From assembly GCF_000774145.1 (NCBI RefSeq), contig NZ_KN322985.1:147910-211909 (forward strand): DNA of 64,000 nucleotides, given 5' to 3'. Position numbers and translations under genes: made by a program. Every line of letters begins with the position of its first letter. Within the stretch, counting starts at the first letter, position 1. Of the stretch, positions 38,148 to 49,583 are shown piece after piece. A model generated the notes under the pieces. That model did no database searches. It saw nothing but the letters and a program-made list of their open reading frames with translations, and was not told the origin of the DNA. This DNA is from Pseudomonas mediterranea CFBP 5447 (GTDB lineage Bacteria; Pseudomonadota; Gammaproteobacteria; Pseudomonadales; Pseudomonadaceae).

Positions 38148-38426
38148 TTATCGACACATGACCAACATTGTCCGCGTCAGTAAACCTGCCGGATTGAAAC
38201 CGAAGGGATACGAGTCCTCATCCTTCGCATCGTCGGATCGGGTAATCACTTTATAACCCGCCCCCTTGCACTCCCTGGCAGCCCGCTTGTGGCACTTCTC
38301 CCAGCCGGAACCCAACCCCGAGCAATCGATCTCGATTCCGCTGACACCGCGCACTGCGTGGGTCTTGGCGCTTGTGGAGCACCCAGCCAGTATGACTACC
38401 AAAAACACAAGAAAGAGTCTGTTCAT
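38148..38426 (-). CDS. small lipoprotein, unknown function
   Basis: This encodes 92 residues with a type II signal peptide (MNRLFLVFLVVILAGC; acylated Cys16, Ser at +2). The mature part has four more cysteines (DCSG, EKCHKRA, RECKGAG and VMCR at the very end), so two disulphides are likely. I recognise no functional family. It sits alone between rpsA and ihfB. Confidence 0.72.
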   Translation of the reverse strand: MNRLFLVFLVVILAGCSTSAKTHAVRGVSGIEIDCSGLGSGWEKCHKRAARECKGAGYKVITRSDDAKDEDSYPFGFNPAGLLTRTMLVMCR

Positions 38427-38596
38427 TCAAGTCCCATAAGCAGGAGGTCATCCATTCAAAACAAGCCCTGGTCGCTATAGAGATAATTGATCCGCTTAAC
38501 AAAACAGACCGCTCTATCAAAGACTTGGTTTCATCACGCCCCTCCCTGACGAAGCATGCCCAGGCGGAACGTGGAAAAGAACGGAATCGCGGGCAC

Positions 38597-38627
38597 AAAA
38601 AAGGGCGACCGAAGTCGCCCTTTTTTT
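38597..38627 (-). terminator. rpsA intrinsic terminator with UUCG loop
   Basis: On the minus strand GGGCGAC-TTCG-GTCGCCC is followed by TTTTTT. The UUCG tetraloop and short GC stem make a strong terminator. It lies just after the rpsA stop (38643). Confidence 0.92.
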
Positions 38628-38642
38628 ACAGAAAGTCAGAAC

Positions 38643-40337
38643 TTAGTTCTGCTTTTCCGCTTGTGCAGCACGCAGCAGGTCACCCAGGGTGGTGGCTACT
38701 GGAGCATCCGAAGCAACTGGCTTGTCGCGCAGGCTCTGGATGGCTTCTTTCTCGTCTTCAACGTCTTTCGACTTGATCGAGAGCTGGATTACGCGGCTCT
38801 TGCGATCAACGCTGATGATCTTGGCTTCTACTTCTTCGCCTTCTTTCAGAACGTTACGCGCATCTTCAACGCGGTCACGGCTGATTTCGGAGGCTTTCAG
38901 AGTCGCTTCGATATCGTCGGCCAGGGTGATGATGGCGCCTTTGGCGTCAACTTCTTTCACGATGCCCTTAACGATTGCGCCTTTGTCGTTCTCTTGGACG
39001 TACTCGGAGAACGGATCGCTTTCCAGTTGCTTGATACCCAGGGAGATGCGCTCGCGCTCTGGGTCAACCGACAGGATAACGGTGTCCAGCTCGTCGCCCT
39101 TCTTGAAGCGACGTACGGCTTCTTCGCCCACTTCGTTCCAGGAGATGTCGGACAGGTGAACCAGGCCGTCGATGCCGCCGTCCAGACCAATGAAGATACC
39201 GAAATCGGTGATCGACTTGATGGTGCCGGAGATCTTGTCGCCCTTGTTGAACTGGCCAGAGAAGTCTTCCCATGGGTTGGACTTGCACTGCTTGATGCCC
39301 AGGGAGATGCGACGACGCTCTTCGTCGATGTCCAGAACCATGACTTCCACTTCGTCGCCGACTTGTACGACTTTCGAAGGGTGGATGTTCTTGTTGGTCC
39401 AGTCCATTTCGGAAACGTGCACCAGGCCTTCAACGCCTTCTTCCAGCTCAGCGAAGCAGCCGTAGTCGGTGAGGTTGGTAACACGAGCAGTGACGCGGGT
39501 GCCTTCTGGGTAACGGGCTTTGATAGCGACCCATGGATCTTCACCCAGTTGCTTGAGGCCCAGGGAAACACGATTGCGCTCGCGATCGTACTTCAGAACC
39601 TTGACATCGATCTCGTCGCCAACGTTGACGATTTCCGAAGGATGCTTGATACGCTTCCAGGCCATGTCGGTGATGTGCAGCAGGCCATCGACGCCACCCA
39701 GATCGACGAATGCGCCGTAATCGGTGAGGTTCTTGACGATACCCTTGACCTGCTGGCCTTCCTGCAGCGATTCCAGCAGAGCTTCGCGCTCGGCGGAGTT
39801 TTCGGCTTCCAGGACACTGCGACGGGAAACGACAACATTGTTGCGCTTCTGGTCCAGCTTGATGACCTTGAATTCCAGCTCTTTGCCTTCCAGGTGCGTG
39901 GTGTCGCGCACTGGACGGACGTCAACCAGGGAACCTGGCAGGAACGCACGGATGCCGTTAACGTCGACAGTGAAGCCGCCTTTAACCTTACCGTTGATAA
40001 CGCCCTTGACCACTTCCTCAGCTGCGAAAGCCGCTTCCAGAACGATCCAGCATTCAGCGCGCTTGGCTTTTTCACGGGACAGCTTGGTTTCACCAAAGCC
40101 GTCTTCAACCGAGTCCAGAGCAACGTGAACTTCGTCACCGACGTTGATGTTCAGCTCGCCAGCATCGTTGTAGAACTGCTCAAGCGGGATGAGTGCTTCA
40201 GACTTCAGACCAGCGTGAACGGTTACCCAGCGAGCCTGGTAATCGATATCAACGATAACACCGGTGATGATGGAGCCTGCCTGAAGGTTCAGGGTTTTCA
40301 GGCTTTCTTCAAAGAGTTCCGCAAAGCTTTCGCTCAT
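38643..40337 (-). CDS. rpsA: 30S ribosomal protein S1
   Basis: This 564-residue protein has six S1 RNA-binding repeats. The first two bind the ribosome (begin [20 protein letters not shown] and [20 protein letters not shown]). The others are marked by repeats such as [40 protein letters not shown] and [20 protein letters not shown]. It delivers mRNA to the 30S subunit. AGGAATTAAAATG gives a good start. The gene follows cmk by 119 bases, as in many proteobacteria, and ends at a strong terminator. Confidence 0.98.
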   Translation of the reverse strand: MSESFAELFEESLKTLNLQAGSIITGVIVDIDYQARWVTVHAGLKSEALIPLEQFYNDAGELNINVGDEVHVALDSVEDGFGETKLSREKAKRAECWIVLEAAFAAEEVVKGVINGKVKGGFTVDVNGIRAFLPGSLVDVRPVRDTTHLEGKELEFKVIKLDQKRNNVVVSRRSVLEAENSAEREALLESLQEGQQVKGIVKNLTDYGAFVDLGGVDGLLHITDMAWKRIKHPSEIVNVGDEIDVKVLKYDRERNRVSLGLKQLGEDPWVAIKARYPEGTRVTARVTNLTDYGCFAELEEGVEGLVHVSEMDWTNKNIHPSKVVQVGDEVEVMVLDIDEERRRISLGIKQCKSNPWEDFSGQFNKGDKISGTIKSITDFGIFIGLDGGIDGLVHLSDISWNEVGEEAVRRFKKGDELDTVILSVDPERERISLGIKQLESDPFSEYVQENDKGAIVKGIVKEVDAKGAIITLADDIEATLKASEISRDRVEDARNVLKEGEEVEAKIISVDRKSRVIQLSIKSKDVEDEKEAIQSLRDKPVASDAPVATTLGDLLRAAQAEKQN

Positions 40338-40420
40338 TTTAATTCCTGTTGATTAGGGCGAAGAATACGCCCGCCTCCACACCCCAGACGATGTGGGTTA
40401 GTTTCATATAGAAGAAGCAC

Positions 40421-40447
40421 CGCAGGACTATGACTGGTCCCCTGCGG
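40421..40447 (-). promoter_or_regulatory. hairpin in the cmk-rpsA leader
   Basis: CCGCAGG and CCCTGCGG form a stem in the 119-base gap between cmk and rpsA, with no T-run behind it. It may be part of the rpsA leader, a region used for S1 autoregulation in E. coli, or a weak end for the cmk message. The reading is structural only. Confidence 0.4.
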
Positions 40448-40456
40448 AGCTTCCTG

Positions 40457-41146
40457 TCACCCGGCGATATCGCGAATGGCGATCTCGCTCATGATGCGTT
40501 GCAACACCTGGTCGATGGACAACTCCGTGGAATCCAGCTGTATCGCGTCAGCCGCCGGCTTGAGCGGGGCTACTGCGCGCTGGGTGTCACGTTCATCACG
40601 TGCACGGATCTCATCTAGCAGACTCGACAGACTAACATCCTCGCCTTTGCCCTTCAACTGCAAATATCGGCGACGGGCCCGCTCCTCCGCGCTGGCGGTG
40701 AGGAAAATCTTCAACGGCGCGTCCGGAAAGACGACCGTGCCCATGTCGCGACCGTCGGCCACCAGCCCCGGCTGTTCCAGGAATGCGCGCTGACGCTGCA
40801 GCAACGCTTCGCGCACCGCCGGCAGCGAAGCGACCTGAGAGGCCCCGGCGCCAACGGTTTCAGTCCGGATGACGTCGCTGACTTCGTCGCCTTCCAGGAT
40901 GATGCGCTGCAGTTGACCGTCGGTCGCCGCAATGAATTGCACATCCAGGTGCGCCGCCAGGGCCTTGAGCAACTCCTCGTTGGTCAGGTCGACGCCATGG
41001 TTGCTGGCCGCGAATGCGAGCAGGCGGTACAGGGCCCCCGAATCGAGCAGGTTCCAGCCCAGTTGCCTGGCGAGGATCCCGGCGACGGTGCCCTTGCCCG
41101 AGCCGCTCGGGCCATCGATGGTGATGACCGGTGCCTTGATGTTCAC
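40457..41146 (-). CDS. cmk: cytidylate kinase
   Basis: The GTG at 41146 overlaps the tyrA-aroA stop (GTGA) and gives 229 residues beginning with [20 protein letters not shown], the CMP-kinase P-loop. [20 protein letters not shown] and [19 protein letters not shown] hold the NMP-binding and lid residues. It phosphorylates CMP and dCMP. Longer starts up to 41188 would run into aroA. The overlap couples its translation to aroA. Confidence 0.95.
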   Translation of the reverse strand: MNIKAPVITIDGPSGSGKGTVAGILARQLGWNLLDSGALYRLLAFAASNHGVDLTNEELLKALAAHLDVQFIAATDGQLQRIILEGDEVSDVIRTETVGAGASQVASLPAVREALLQRQRAFLEQPGLVADGRDMGTVVFPDAPLKIFLTASAEERARRRYLQLKGKGEDVSLSSLLDEIRARDERDTQRAVAPLKPAADAIQLDSTELSIDQVLQRIMSEIAIRDIAG

Positions 41147-43386
41147 GACTGTGCCTCTTTTGCCACTCGAATGCCGACCTGCTCGCACAGCGCCAGGAAG
41201 TTCGGGAACGATGTCGCGACGTTGGCGCAGTCATGGATGCGAATCGGCGCGCTCGCCCGCAGGGACGCAACACTGAAGGCCATGGCGATGCGATGGTCGC
41301 CGTGACCATGGACTTCGCCGCCGCCGATCTGGCCGCCGTCGATGATGATACCGTCCGGCGTCGGCTCGCATTTGACGCCCAGCGCCAACAAGCCATCCGC
41401 CATCACCTGGATACGGTCCGACTCCTTGACCCGCAGCTCTTCAGCGCCGGTCAGCACCGTCCGCCCTTCTGCACAGGCGGCAGCCACGAACAGTACCGGA
41501 AACTCATCGATCGCCAGCGGAACCAGCGCCTCGGGAATCTCGATACCCTTGAGTTTAGCCGCTCTGACGCGAAGGTCCGCCACCGGCTCGCCGCCCACTT
41601 CACGCTGGTTCTCCAGGGTGATGTCGGCGCCCATCAGGCGCAGGATATCGATCACGCCCGTACGGGTCGGGTTGATGCCGACGTGCTCGAGCACCAACTC
41701 GGAGCCCTCGGCGATGGACGCGGCTACCAGGAAGAACGCCGACGACGAAATATCGCCCGGCACTTCGATGTGGGTCGCGGTCAACTTGCTGCCCGACTCA
41801 ACAGAAGCCGTGGCCCCGCTGACCGAAACCGGATAACCGAAGCCACGCAGCATGCGCTCGGTGTGGTCGCGGGTCGGCGCCGGCTCGGTGACGGTGGTCT
41901 TGCCTTCGGCATAGAGACCGGCCAGCAGCAGGCAGGATTTCACCTGAGCGCTGGCCATCGGCATGGTGTAGGTCAGGCCCTTGAGCTTGTTGCCACCACG
42001 GATGACCATCGGCGGACGACCTTCGGCGGCCGTCTCGATGACTGCGCCCATTTCCCGCAGCGGGTTGGCCACGCGGTTCATCGGCCGCTTGGACAGCGAC
42101 GCGTCGCCGGTCAGGGTGCTGTCGAAGTCCTGCGCGGCCAGCAGGCCGGACAACAGGCGCATCGAAGTACCGGAGTTACCCAAGTAGATCGGGCCGGGCG
42201 CGGGCTTGAGGCCATGCAAGCCGACACCATGGATCGTCACACGACCATGGTGCGGCCCTTCGATGACCACCCCCATATCGCGAAACGCTTGCAGCGTCGC
42301 CAGGGCATCTTCGCCTTCGAGGAAGCCTTCCACTTCGGTCACGCCTTCGGCCAGGGAGCCGAGCATGATCGAGCGGTGGGAAATCGATTTATCGCCCGGT
42401 ACACGAATACGCCCGCTCAGGGAGCCACCAGGTTGTGCCAGGAAAATCAGATCGTTGGAATTCATAGCGTCCACATAGGCCCGACGGGCCAGGATTTTAC
42501 TGAAATGCTCGCGGGCCACCCTGGCGCGTGTGAAAACGCCCAGCAATTGGTGCCCGTCCCCTGCATCGACCGCGTCGCGCAAGGCGTCGAGGTCGCTGCG
42601 AAATGTATCGAGTGTACGCAGGACAGCTTCGCGATTGGCGAGGAAGATGTCGTGCCACATGACCGGGTCGCTACCGGCGATTCTCGTGAAATCGCGGAAA
42701 CCGCCGGCAGCGTAACGGAAGATCTCAAGATTTTCATTGCGTTTGGCCAATGAATCCACCAGACCGAACGCCAACAGGTGCGGCAAATGACTGGTGGCGG
42801 CCAGGACTTCGTCGTGGCGACCGACCTGCATGTGCTCCACATCGGCACCCAACTCGCGCCACAAACGGTCCACCACAGCCAGTGCAGCCGGATCGGTCTG
42901 CTCCAGCGGCGTCAATATGACCTTGTGACGACGGAACAGCTCGGCGTTGGAAGCTTCCACACCGCTCTGCTCGGAACCGGCAATCGGATGCCCCGGCACA
43001 AAGCGCGTCGGCATCCCGCCAAAGGCTTCGGTGGCCGCGCGCACGACGTTGCCCTTGGCACTGCCGACATCGGTCAGGATCGCCTGGCCCAGGTCCATGG
43101 TCGCCAGCCGCGCCAGGAGTTTTTCCATGGCCAGGATCGGCACTGCCAGCTGAATCACGTCAGCCCCCTGACAAGCAGCCGCCAGGTCGTCTTCGCAGCG
43201 GTCCACCACGCCCAGCTCCACCGCCAGCTTGCGCGATTGCGGATCCAGGTCGACGCCGACCACCTCGCGGCACAGACCGCTTTCGCGCAAACCCTTGGCG
43301 AACGAACCACCGATCAGTCCCAGACCGACCACCACCAGGCGACCGATCATAGGTGCAGCAGGTTGCAGTGAAGTGACATCAACCAC
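41143..43386 (-). CDS. tyrA/aroA: TyrA-AroA fusion: prephenate dehydrogenase + EPSP synthase
   Basis: This is a 747-residue bifunctional protein. Residues about 13-300 are the NAD-dependent prephenate (arogenate) dehydrogenase ([38 protein letters not shown]). Residues about 310-747 are 3-phosphoshikimate 1-carboxyvinyltransferase ([56 protein letters not shown]). The fusion joins the last shared chorismate step and a tyrosine-branch step and is usual in pseudomonads. A GTG at 43386 is preceded by AAGG and overlaps the hisC stop; the ATG at 43350 (735 residues) is the alternative. Confidence 0.95.
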   Translation of the reverse strand: MVDVTSLQPAAPMIGRLVVVGLGLIGGSFAKGLRESGLCREVVGVDLDPQSRKLAVELGVVDRCEDDLAAACQGADVIQLAVPILAMEKLLARLATMDLGQAILTDVGSAKGNVVRAATEAFGGMPTRFVPGHPIAGSEQSGVEASNAELFRRHKVILTPLEQTDPAALAVVDRLWRELGADVEHMQVGRHDEVLAATSHLPHLLAFGLVDSLAKRNENLEIFRYAAGGFRDFTRIAGSDPVMWHDIFLANREAVLRTLDTFRSDLDALRDAVDAGDGHQLLGVFTRARVAREHFSKILARRAYVDAMNSNDLIFLAQPGGSLSGRIRVPGDKSISHRSIMLGSLAEGVTEVEGFLEGEDALATLQAFRDMGVVIEGPHHGRVTIHGVGLHGLKPAPGPIYLGNSGTSMRLLSGLLAAQDFDSTLTGDASLSKRPMNRVANPLREMGAVIETAAEGRPPMVIRGGNKLKGLTYTMPMASAQVKSCLLLAGLYAEGKTTVTEPAPTRDHTERMLRGFGYPVSVSGATASVESGSKLTATHIEVPGDISSSAFFLVAASIAEGSELVLEHVGINPTRTGVIDILRLMGADITLENQREVGGEPVADLRVRAAKLKGIEIPEALVPLAIDEFPVLFVAAACAEGRTVLTGAEELRVKESDRIQVMADGLLALGVKCEPTPDGIIIDGGQIGGGEVHGHGDHRIAMAFSVASLRASAPIRIHDCANVATSFPNFLALCEQVGIRVAKEAQS

Positions 43387-44491
43387 GAGCCAGGACCTTG
43401 CTCAATGCTTCGAGAAACCGGCTGTTTTCCGCTTGCAGCCCAACGGTGACGCGCAGATGGTTCGGCATGCCGTAATTGGCCACCGGACGCACGATCACGC
43501 CTTCACGCAACAGGCCCTGGAACACCGGCGCCGCGACGCGACCCAGGTCGACACAGATGAAGTTGCCTTTCGACGGAATCCAGCCCAGGCCCAGCTCACG
43601 GAAGCCAGCCTCCAGCTGCAGCATGCCGGCCTCGTTCAGGCGACGGCTCTGCGCCAGGTACTCTTCATCCTGGAGCGCAGCGCAGGCGGCGGCCAGGGCA
43701 AAGCTGTTGACGTTGAACGGCTGGCGCACGCGGTTCAGCACATCGGCCACCACGGCAGTGGACAAGCCGTAGCCGACCCGCAGCGATGCCAGGCCGTAGG
43801 CCTTGGAGAACGTGCGCGAAACCAGCAGGTTCGGGTACGCCGCGAGGAAGTCCAGACCATCGGGCAGGTCGCTGCCTTCGGCGTATTCGATGTAGGCCTC
43901 GTCCAGCACCACCAACACGTGCTCCGGGACGTCCTGCAGGAAGTCGTCCAGGGCCTGGGCGTCGAACCAGGTGCCCGTCGGGTTGTTCGGGTTGGCGATG
44001 AATACCACCCGGGTATTGGCGTCGATGGCCGCCAGCATGGCCGGCAGATCGTGCCCCCATTCCTTGGCCGGAACCACATGGGCGTCGGCACCGACCGCCT
44101 GGGTGGCGATCGGGTAGACCGCGAACGCGTGCTCACTGAATACCGCATTGAGGCCCGGCGCCAGATAGGCACGCGCCACCAGCTCAAGGATGTCGTTGGA
44201 ACCGTTGCCCAGGGTCACCTGGTTCAGCTCGACGCCACAGCGCTCGGCCAGCAGGCTTTTCAGGGCGAACCCATTGCCATCGGGGTAACGGGTCAACTCG
44301 GCCAGCTCGTCGCGGATCGCCGCCAGCGCCTTGGGACCGGCACCCAACGGGTTCTCGTTGCTCGCCAGTTTGACGATGCTGGCCGGATCCAGGTCCAGCT
44401 CGCGAGCCAGTTCATCCACGGGCTTGCCCGGAACGTAAGGCGAAAGTTGTTGCACGCCTGGCTGTGCCAGGGCGAGGAAGTTGCCACTCAT
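43379..44491 (-). CDS. hisC: histidinol-phosphate / aromatic aminotransferase
   Basis: This is a 370-residue class I/II PLP aminotransferase. PYVPGKPVDELARELDLDP, KLASNENPLGAGPKAL, and the PLP lysine in LVSRTFSKAYGLASLRVGYG are typical. The gene lies inside the aromatic block next to tyrA and pheA, so it probably acts on phenylpyruvate and hydroxyphenylpyruvate as well as, or instead of, imidazole acetol phosphate. It is 13 bases after pheA. Confidence 0.93.
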   Translation of the reverse strand: MSGNFLALAQPGVQQLSPYVPGKPVDELARELDLDPASIVKLASNENPLGAGPKALAAIRDELAELTRYPDGNGFALKSLLAERCGVELNQVTLGNGSNDILELVARAYLAPGLNAVFSEHAFAVYPIATQAVGADAHVVPAKEWGHDLPAMLAAIDANTRVVFIANPNNPTGTWFDAQALDDFLQDVPEHVLVVLDEAYIEYAEGSDLPDGLDFLAAYPNLLVSRTFSKAYGLASLRVGYGLSTAVVADVLNRVRQPFNVNSFALAAACAALQDEEYLAQSRRLNEAGMLQLEAGFRELGLGWIPSKGNFICVDLGRVAAPVFQGLLREGVIVRPVANYGMPNHLRVTVGLQAENSRFLEALSKVLARG

Positions 44492-44504
44492 TTGCTATCC
44501 GCCC

Positions 44505-45599
44505 TTAAAGAACTGCCTTGGGGTAGGAACCCAGCACCTTGAGTGCCACTGCTTCCTGACTGATTTTCTCCAGCACACCTTTCACCAGCGGATCGCGGTG
44601 GTGGCCGACGAAATCGATGAAGAACACGTAGGTCCATTTACCGCTGCGCGACGGACGGGTCTCGATCCGGGTCAAGTCGATACCGTTATCGTGGAACGGC
44701 ACCAGCAGCTCATGGAGCGCACCGGGCTTGTTGCTCATGGAAACGATGATCGAGGTCTTGTCGTCGCCGGTCGGTGGCACTTCCTGGTTGCCGATCATCA
44801 GGAATCGCGTGGAGTTGTCCGGACGATCCTCGATTTTCTCGGCCAGGCGGGTCAGCCCATAGAGGCCGGCCGCCATGTCGCCGGCAATCGCCGCCGAGTT
44901 CCACTCGCCCTTGACTCGCTTGGCCGCCTCGGCGTTGCTCGATACCGCCACGCGCTCGACGTTCGGGTAATGGGCGTCCAGCCACTTGCGGCACTGGGCC
45001 AGGGACTGGGCGTGGGAATAGATCCGGCTGATGCTGTCGGTCTTGGTGTTCTCGCCCACCAGCAGATGATGGTGGATGCGCAGCTCGACTTCGCCGCAGA
45101 TCACCATGTCATGCTCGAGGAAGCTGTCGAGCGTGTGGTTGACCGCACCTTCGGTGGAGTTCTCCACCGGCACCACGCCAAAATTCACCGCGCCGGCCGC
45201 CACTTCGCGGAAGACTTCGTCGATGGCCGCCATCGGCTTGCTGATCACCGCGTGGCCGAAATGCTTCATGGCCGCGGCCTGGGTGAAGGTACCTTCAGGC
45301 CCCAGGTAGGCGACTTTCAGCGGTTGCTCGAGGGCCAGGCACGACGACATGACTTCGCGGAACAGCCGCGCCATTTCTTCGTTGCTCAGCGGGCCCTTGT
45401 TGCGTTCCATGACCCGCTTGAGCACCTGGGCCTCACGTTCGGGACGATAGAACACCGGCACTTCACCTTCGGCCAGGGAGGCCATTTTCACCCGGGCAAC
45501 TTCCTGGGCGCAGCGTGCGCGCTCGCTGATCAACTCCAGGACTTTTTCGTCCAGGGCATCGATGCGCAGGCGCAGCGCCTTGAGTTCTTGCTCTGACAT
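44505..45599 (-). CDS. pheA: P-protein: chorismate mutase / prephenate dehydratase
   Basis: This is a 364-residue bifunctional enzyme. An AroQ chorismate mutase domain (about 1-90) begins ELKALRLRIDALDEKVLELI. Prephenate dehydratase follows (about 95-275) with VAYLGPEGTFTQAAAMKHFG and FGVVPVENSTEGAVNHTLDS. A C-terminal ACT domain contains the phenylalanine-binding GALHELLVPF and IETRPSRSGKWTYVFFIDF. It makes phenylpyruvate and should be feedback-inhibited by phenylalanine. Its start overlaps the serC stop by one base. Confidence 0.97.
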   Translation of the reverse strand: MSEQELKALRLRIDALDEKVLELISERARCAQEVARVKMASLAEGEVPVFYRPEREAQVLKRVMERNKGPLSNEEMARLFREVMSSCLALEQPLKVAYLGPEGTFTQAAAMKHFGHAVISKPMAAIDEVFREVAAGAVNFGVVPVENSTEGAVNHTLDSFLEHDMVICGEVELRIHHHLLVGENTKTDSISRIYSHAQSLAQCRKWLDAHYPNVERVAVSSNAEAAKRVKGEWNSAAIAGDMAAGLYGLTRLAEKIEDRPDNSTRFLMIGNQEVPPTGDDKTSIIVSMSNKPGALHELLVPFHDNGIDLTRIETRPSRSGKWTYVFFIDFVGHHRDPLVKGVLEKISQEAVALKVLGSYPKAVL

Positions 45600-46684
45600 C
45601 AGCCGTGTTCCTTCTCGAACTCTGCCATGTAGGCGACCAGTGCGTTGACCGCATTGATGTCCACGGCGTTGTAGATGGAGGCGCGCATGCCACCGACCGA
45701 GCGGTGACCCTTGAGGTTCAGCAGCCCGCGCTCGTCGGCACCTGCCAGGAACGGTTTGTCGAGACGGTCGTCGGCCAGACGGAACGGTACGTTCATCCAG
45801 GAGCGATCGGTCTTGTTGATCGGGTTGCTGTAGAGGCCGCTGGCATCGATGAAGTCATAGAGCACACGCTGCTTCACTTCATTGAGCTTGCCGATGGCTT
45901 CGACACCGCCCTGCTCTTTCAACCACTCGAACACCAGGCCCGACAGGTACCAGGCCAGGGTCGGCGGCGTGTTGTACATCGAGCCGTTGTCGGCCGCGAC
46001 CTTGTAGTTGAGCATGGTCGGGCACAGGGAACGGGCACGCCCCAACAGGTCTTCGCGAATGATGCTGACCAGGATACCGCTCGGGCCGATGTTCTTCTGG
46101 GCGCCGGCGTAGATCATGCCGAAACGGGAGACATCCACCGGACGCGAAAGAATGTCCGAAGACATGTCGGCCACCAACGGCACATCACCGGTTTCCGGGA
46201 TCCAGTTGAATTCCAGGCCGCCGATGGTTTCGTTCGGTGCGTAATGAACGTAGGCCGCATCCTTGGACAGGTTCCACTCGTTCTGACCGGGAATGGCGAA
46301 ATAGTCGTAGGGCTTGGCGGTGGCGGCAACGTTGACGTGGCCGTAACGCGAGGCCTCTTCAATGGCTTTCTGCGACCAGATACCGGTGTCGATGTAGTCG
46401 GCCTTGCCGTTTTCCGGCAGCAGGTTCAACGGGATCTGGGCAAATTGCTGGCTGGCGCCGCCCTGCAGGAACAACACCTTGTAGTTGGACGGGATGTTCA
46501 GCAGATCACGCAGGTCCTGCTCGGCCTTGGTGGCAATGGACACGAACTCATCGCTGCGATGGCTCATTTCCATGACGGACAGGCCCTTGCCATGCCAGTC
46601 GAGAAGTTCACCCTGGGCACGCTTCAGGACCGCTTCAGGAAGCGCCGCCGGGCCGGCACAGAAGTTATAGGCTCTCTTGCTCAC
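45599..46684 (-). CDS. serC: phosphoserine aminotransferase
   Basis: The GTG at 46684 gives a 361-residue protein beginning SKRAYNFCAGPAALPEAVL; a TTG at 46690 is also in frame. FLQGGASQQFAQIPLNLLP and the PLP lysine in IYAGAQKNIGPSGI identify SerC. It converts 3-phosphohydroxypyruvate to phosphoserine and also serves pyridoxal phosphate synthesis. It heads the co-oriented serC-pheA-hisC-tyrA/aroA-cmk-rpsA block; a REPIN and a stem separate it from gyrA. Confidence 0.97.
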   Translation of the reverse strand: MSKRAYNFCAGPAALPEAVLKRAQGELLDWHGKGLSVMEMSHRSDEFVSIATKAEQDLRDLLNIPSNYKVLFLQGGASQQFAQIPLNLLPENGKADYIDTGIWSQKAIEEASRYGHVNVAATAKPYDYFAIPGQNEWNLSKDAAYVHYAPNETIGGLEFNWIPETGDVPLVADMSSDILSRPVDVSRFGMIYAGAQKNIGPSGILVSIIREDLLGRARSLCPTMLNYKVAADNGSMYNTPPTLAWYLSGLVFEWLKEQGGVEAIGKLNEVKQRVLYDFIDASGLYSNPINKTDRSWMNVPFRLADDRLDKPFLAGADERGLLNLKGHRSVGGMRASIYNAVDINAVNALVAYMAEFEKEHG

Positions 46685-46740
46685 ATCCAATCTCGCTCTG
46701 ATCTGGTGGTCACTTAATCTTGTTCAACACATGACCCAAT

Positions 46741-46830
46741 TGTGGGAGCGAGCCTGCTCGCGATAGCGATGTAGCAGTCAGCATCGATGTCGAATGTCAG
46801 TCCGTCATCGCGAGCAGGCTCGCTCCCACA
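46741..46830. repeat. REPIN between gyrA and serC
   Basis: GTGGGAGCGAGCCTGCTCGC (46742) and its near-perfect inverted copy ending GGCTCGCTCCCACA (46830) enclose about 45 bases. It lies between the 3' end of gyrA and the start of serC. Confidence 0.87.
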
Positions 46831-46880
46831 GTTGCGCGTCATGCGCAGTGTCGCAAATTTTCAAAAGGGACAAACAACAA

Positions 46881-46904
46881 GGGGGCGAATCTTCATCCGC
46901 CCCC
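46881..46904 (-). terminator. gyrA terminator-like stem
   Basis: GGGGGCG and CGCCCCC pair around a short loop just beyond the gyrA stop at 46917. On the minus strand the stem is followed by TTGTTGTTTG, a weak T-rich run, so termination may be partial. Confidence 0.6.
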
Positions 46905-46916
46905 CTGCGTGTCCGC

Positions 46917-49583
46917 TTATTCCTGCGGTTCTTCTTCGTCTGCGGCAGCGTCGAGCGATTGATCGTCGCCGGCCATGTCGTCGACATCGGCACCCAGGGT
47001 ACCGTCGAACGCCACGTCCTCCTCGCCCTCCAGCTCCTCGCCTTCGACTTCCGATGGTTCCTGGACCCGCTCAAGTCCCACCAGCGTTTCATCGCTGGCC
47101 AGCTTGATCAGCGTCACGCCCTGGGTGTTACGACCCAGGCTCGACACTTCGTCGACCCGCGTACGCACCAGGGTGCCCTGGTCGGAGATCAGCATGATCT
47201 CCTCGCCATCGAGCACCTGGACCGCGCCGACCAGACGACCGTTACGCTCGTTGCTGACCATGGCGATCACGCCCTGGCCGCCACGCTTGTACTCGGGGAA
47301 TTCGCTGATGGCGGTACGCTTGCCATAACCACGCGCCGAAGCGGTGAGAATCTGGCTGCCTTCTTCGGGGATCAGCATGGAAATCAGCTTCTGGCCTTCC
47401 GGCAGGCGCATGCCGCGCACACCGCGGGCGGTACGGCCCATGGCGCGAACGTCGGATTCCTTGAAGCGGGTGACCTTGCCACCGTCGGAGAACAGCATGA
47501 CCTCACGCTCGCCGTCGGTGATGGCGGCGGAAATCAGCACGTCGCCCTCGTCCAGCTCCAGGGCGATCAGGCCCACGCTGCGCTGGCGACTGAAGGATTC
47601 CAGCGGGGTCTTCTTGACGGTGCCGTTGGCGGTCGCCATGAAGATGTAGTGGCCTTCGGTGTATTCCTCGACCGGCAACATGGTGGTGATGTACTCACCG
47701 TCGTCCAGCGGCAGCAGGTTGACCAGCGGACGACCGCGGGCAGCGCGGGACGCTTCCGGAATCTCGTAGGTCTTGAGCCAGTACACCTTGCCCTTGCTGG
47801 AGAACAGCAGCAGCGTGGTGTGGCTGTTGGCAACCAGCAGGTGGGCGATGTAGTCCTCGTCCTTGACGCCGGTGGCCGACTTGCCTTTGCCACCGCGACG
47901 CTGGGCCTGGTAAGCGGCCAGTGGCTGGGTCTTGGCGTAGCCGCCGTGGGAAATGGTCACCACGCGATCTTCTTCCGGGATCATGTCACCCAGGGTCAGG
48001 TCCAGGCGCGCATCGAGGATCTCGGTGCGGCGCACGTCGCCGTATTCGGCGCGGATCACTTCCAGCTCTTCGCGGATCACTTCCATCAGGCGCGTGGCGC
48101 TGTTGAGGATGCGGATCAGCTCGCCGATCTGGTTGAGGATCTCCTGGTACTCGGCCAGCAGCTTCTCGTGCTCCAGGCCGGTCAGGCGGTGCAGGCGCAG
48201 TTCCAGGATGGCTTGCGCCTGTTCCGGGGACAGGAAGTACTTGCCGTCGCGCAGACCGTATTGCGGGTCGAGGTTCTCCGGACGGCAGGAATCGGCGCCG
48301 GCACGCTCGACCATGGTCATCACCGCACTGGATTCCCAAGGCGTGCTGACCAGCGCTTCCTTGGCTTCCGACGGCGTCGGCGAGGCCTTGATCAGGGCGA
48401 TGACCGGGTCGATGTTCGACAGGGCAACGGCCTGGCCTTCCAGGATGTGACCACGCTCACGGGCCTTGCGCAGTTCGAACACGGTGCGGCGGGTGACCAC
48501 TTCGCGACGGTGACGCACGAAGGCTTCCAGCAGGTCCTTGAGGTTCAGGATCCGCGGACGGCCGTCGATCAGCGCGACAATGTTGATACCGAACACGCTT
48601 TGCAGCTGGGTCTGGGCATAGAGGTTGTTGAGGATCACCTCAGGCACTTCGCCACGGCGCAGCTCGATCACGACGCGCATGCCGTCCTTGTCGGACTCGT
48701 CCCGCAGCTCGGTGATGCCTTCGAGCTTCTTCTCCTTGACCAGCTCGGCGATCTTCTCGATCAGACGGGCCTTGTTCAGCTGGTATGGGAGTTCGGTGAT
48801 GACGATCTGCTGGCGGCCACCGACCTTGTCGATGTCCTCGACCGTCGAGCGGGCGCGCATGTAGATGCGGCCGCGACCGGTGCGATAGGCCTCGATGATG
48901 CCGGCGCGACCGTTGATGATCGCAGCGGTCGGGAAATCCGGACCCGGGATGTATTGCATCAGCTCATCGACACTCAGCTCGGGGTTGTCGATGAGGGCCA
49001 GGCAACCGTCGATGACTTCACCGAGGTTGTGCGGCGGGATGTTGGTTGCCATGCCCACGGCGATACCGCTGGAACCGTTGACCAACAGGTTCGGGATTCG
49101 GGTCGGCATGACCGCCGGGATCATTTCGGTGCCGTCGTAGTTCGGCACCCAGTCCACGGTTTCCTTGTGCAGGTCGGCCAGCAGCTCGTGGGCGAGCTTG
49201 GTCATGCGCACTTCGGTGTATCGCATGGCCGCGGCGTTGTCGCCGTCCACGGAGCCGAAGTTGCCCTGGCCGTCTACCAGCAGGTAGCGCAGGGAAAATG
49301 GCTGCGCCATCCGGACGATGGTGTCGTACACGGCAGTGTCGCCGTGAGGGTGATACTTACCGATCACGTCACCGACGACACGGGCGGATTTCTTGTACGG
49401 CTTGTTGAAGTCGTTGCCCAGCTCGCTCATCGCGAACAACACGCGCCGATGCACGGGCTTCAAGCCATCGCGCGCATCCGGCAGCGCCCGCCCGACGATT
49501 ACGCTCATTGCGTAGTCGAGATAGGACTGTTTCAGCTCGTCTTCGATATTGACCGGGAGGATTTCTTTGGCCAGTTCGCCCAT
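46917..49583 (-). CDS. gyrA: DNA gyrase subunit A
   Basis: This is an 888-residue protein. The winged-helix/tower region includes [20 protein letters not shown], and the catalytic Tyr is in [11 protein letters not shown]. The quinolone region reads [14 protein letters not shown], with Thr at the E. coli Ser83 position and Asp at 87, the usual wild-type pair in Pseudomonas. The C-terminal beta-pinwheel has the GyrA box QRRGGKG and an acidic tail (about 850-888). It cuts and passes DNA with GyrB to add negative supercoils. Confidence 0.98.
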   Translation of the reverse strand: MGELAKEILPVNIEDELKQSYLDYAMSVIVGRALPDARDGLKPVHRRVLFAMSELGNDFNKPYKKSARVVGDVIGKYHPHGDTAVYDTIVRMAQPFSLRYLLVDGQGNFGSVDGDNAAAMRYTEVRMTKLAHELLADLHKETVDWVPNYDGTEMIPAVMPTRIPNLLVNGSSGIAVGMATNIPPHNLGEVIDGCLALIDNPELSVDELMQYIPGPDFPTAAIINGRAGIIEAYRTGRGRIYMRARSTVEDIDKVGGRQQIVITELPYQLNKARLIEKIAELVKEKKLEGITELRDESDKDGMRVVIELRRGEVPEVILNNLYAQTQLQSVFGINIVALIDGRPRILNLKDLLEAFVRHRREVVTRRTVFELRKARERGHILEGQAVALSNIDPVIALIKASPTPSEAKEALVSTPWESSAVMTMVERAGADSCRPENLDPQYGLRDGKYFLSPEQAQAILELRLHRLTGLEHEKLLAEYQEILNQIGELIRILNSATRLMEVIREELEVIRAEYGDVRRTEILDARLDLTLGDMIPEEDRVVTISHGGYAKTQPLAAYQAQRRGGKGKSATGVKDEDYIAHLLVANSHTTLLLFSSKGKVYWLKTYEIPEASRAARGRPLVNLLPLDDGEYITTMLPVEEYTEGHYIFMATANGTVKKTPLESFSRQRSVGLIALELDEGDVLISAAITDGEREVMLFSDGGKVTRFKESDVRAMGRTARGVRGMRLPEGQKLISMLIPEEGSQILTASARGYGKRTAISEFPEYKRGGQGVIAMVSNERNGRLVGAVQVLDGEEIMLISDQGTLVRTRVDEVSSLGRNTQGVTLIKLASDETLVGLERVQEPSEVEGEELEGEEDVAFDGTLGADVDDMAGDDQSLDAAADEEEPQE

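Noticed and set aside
38556..40352. A 598-codon open frame opposite rpsA
   Set aside because: It is a mirror of rpsA codon usage with Phe/Asp/Val-rich text and no family features.
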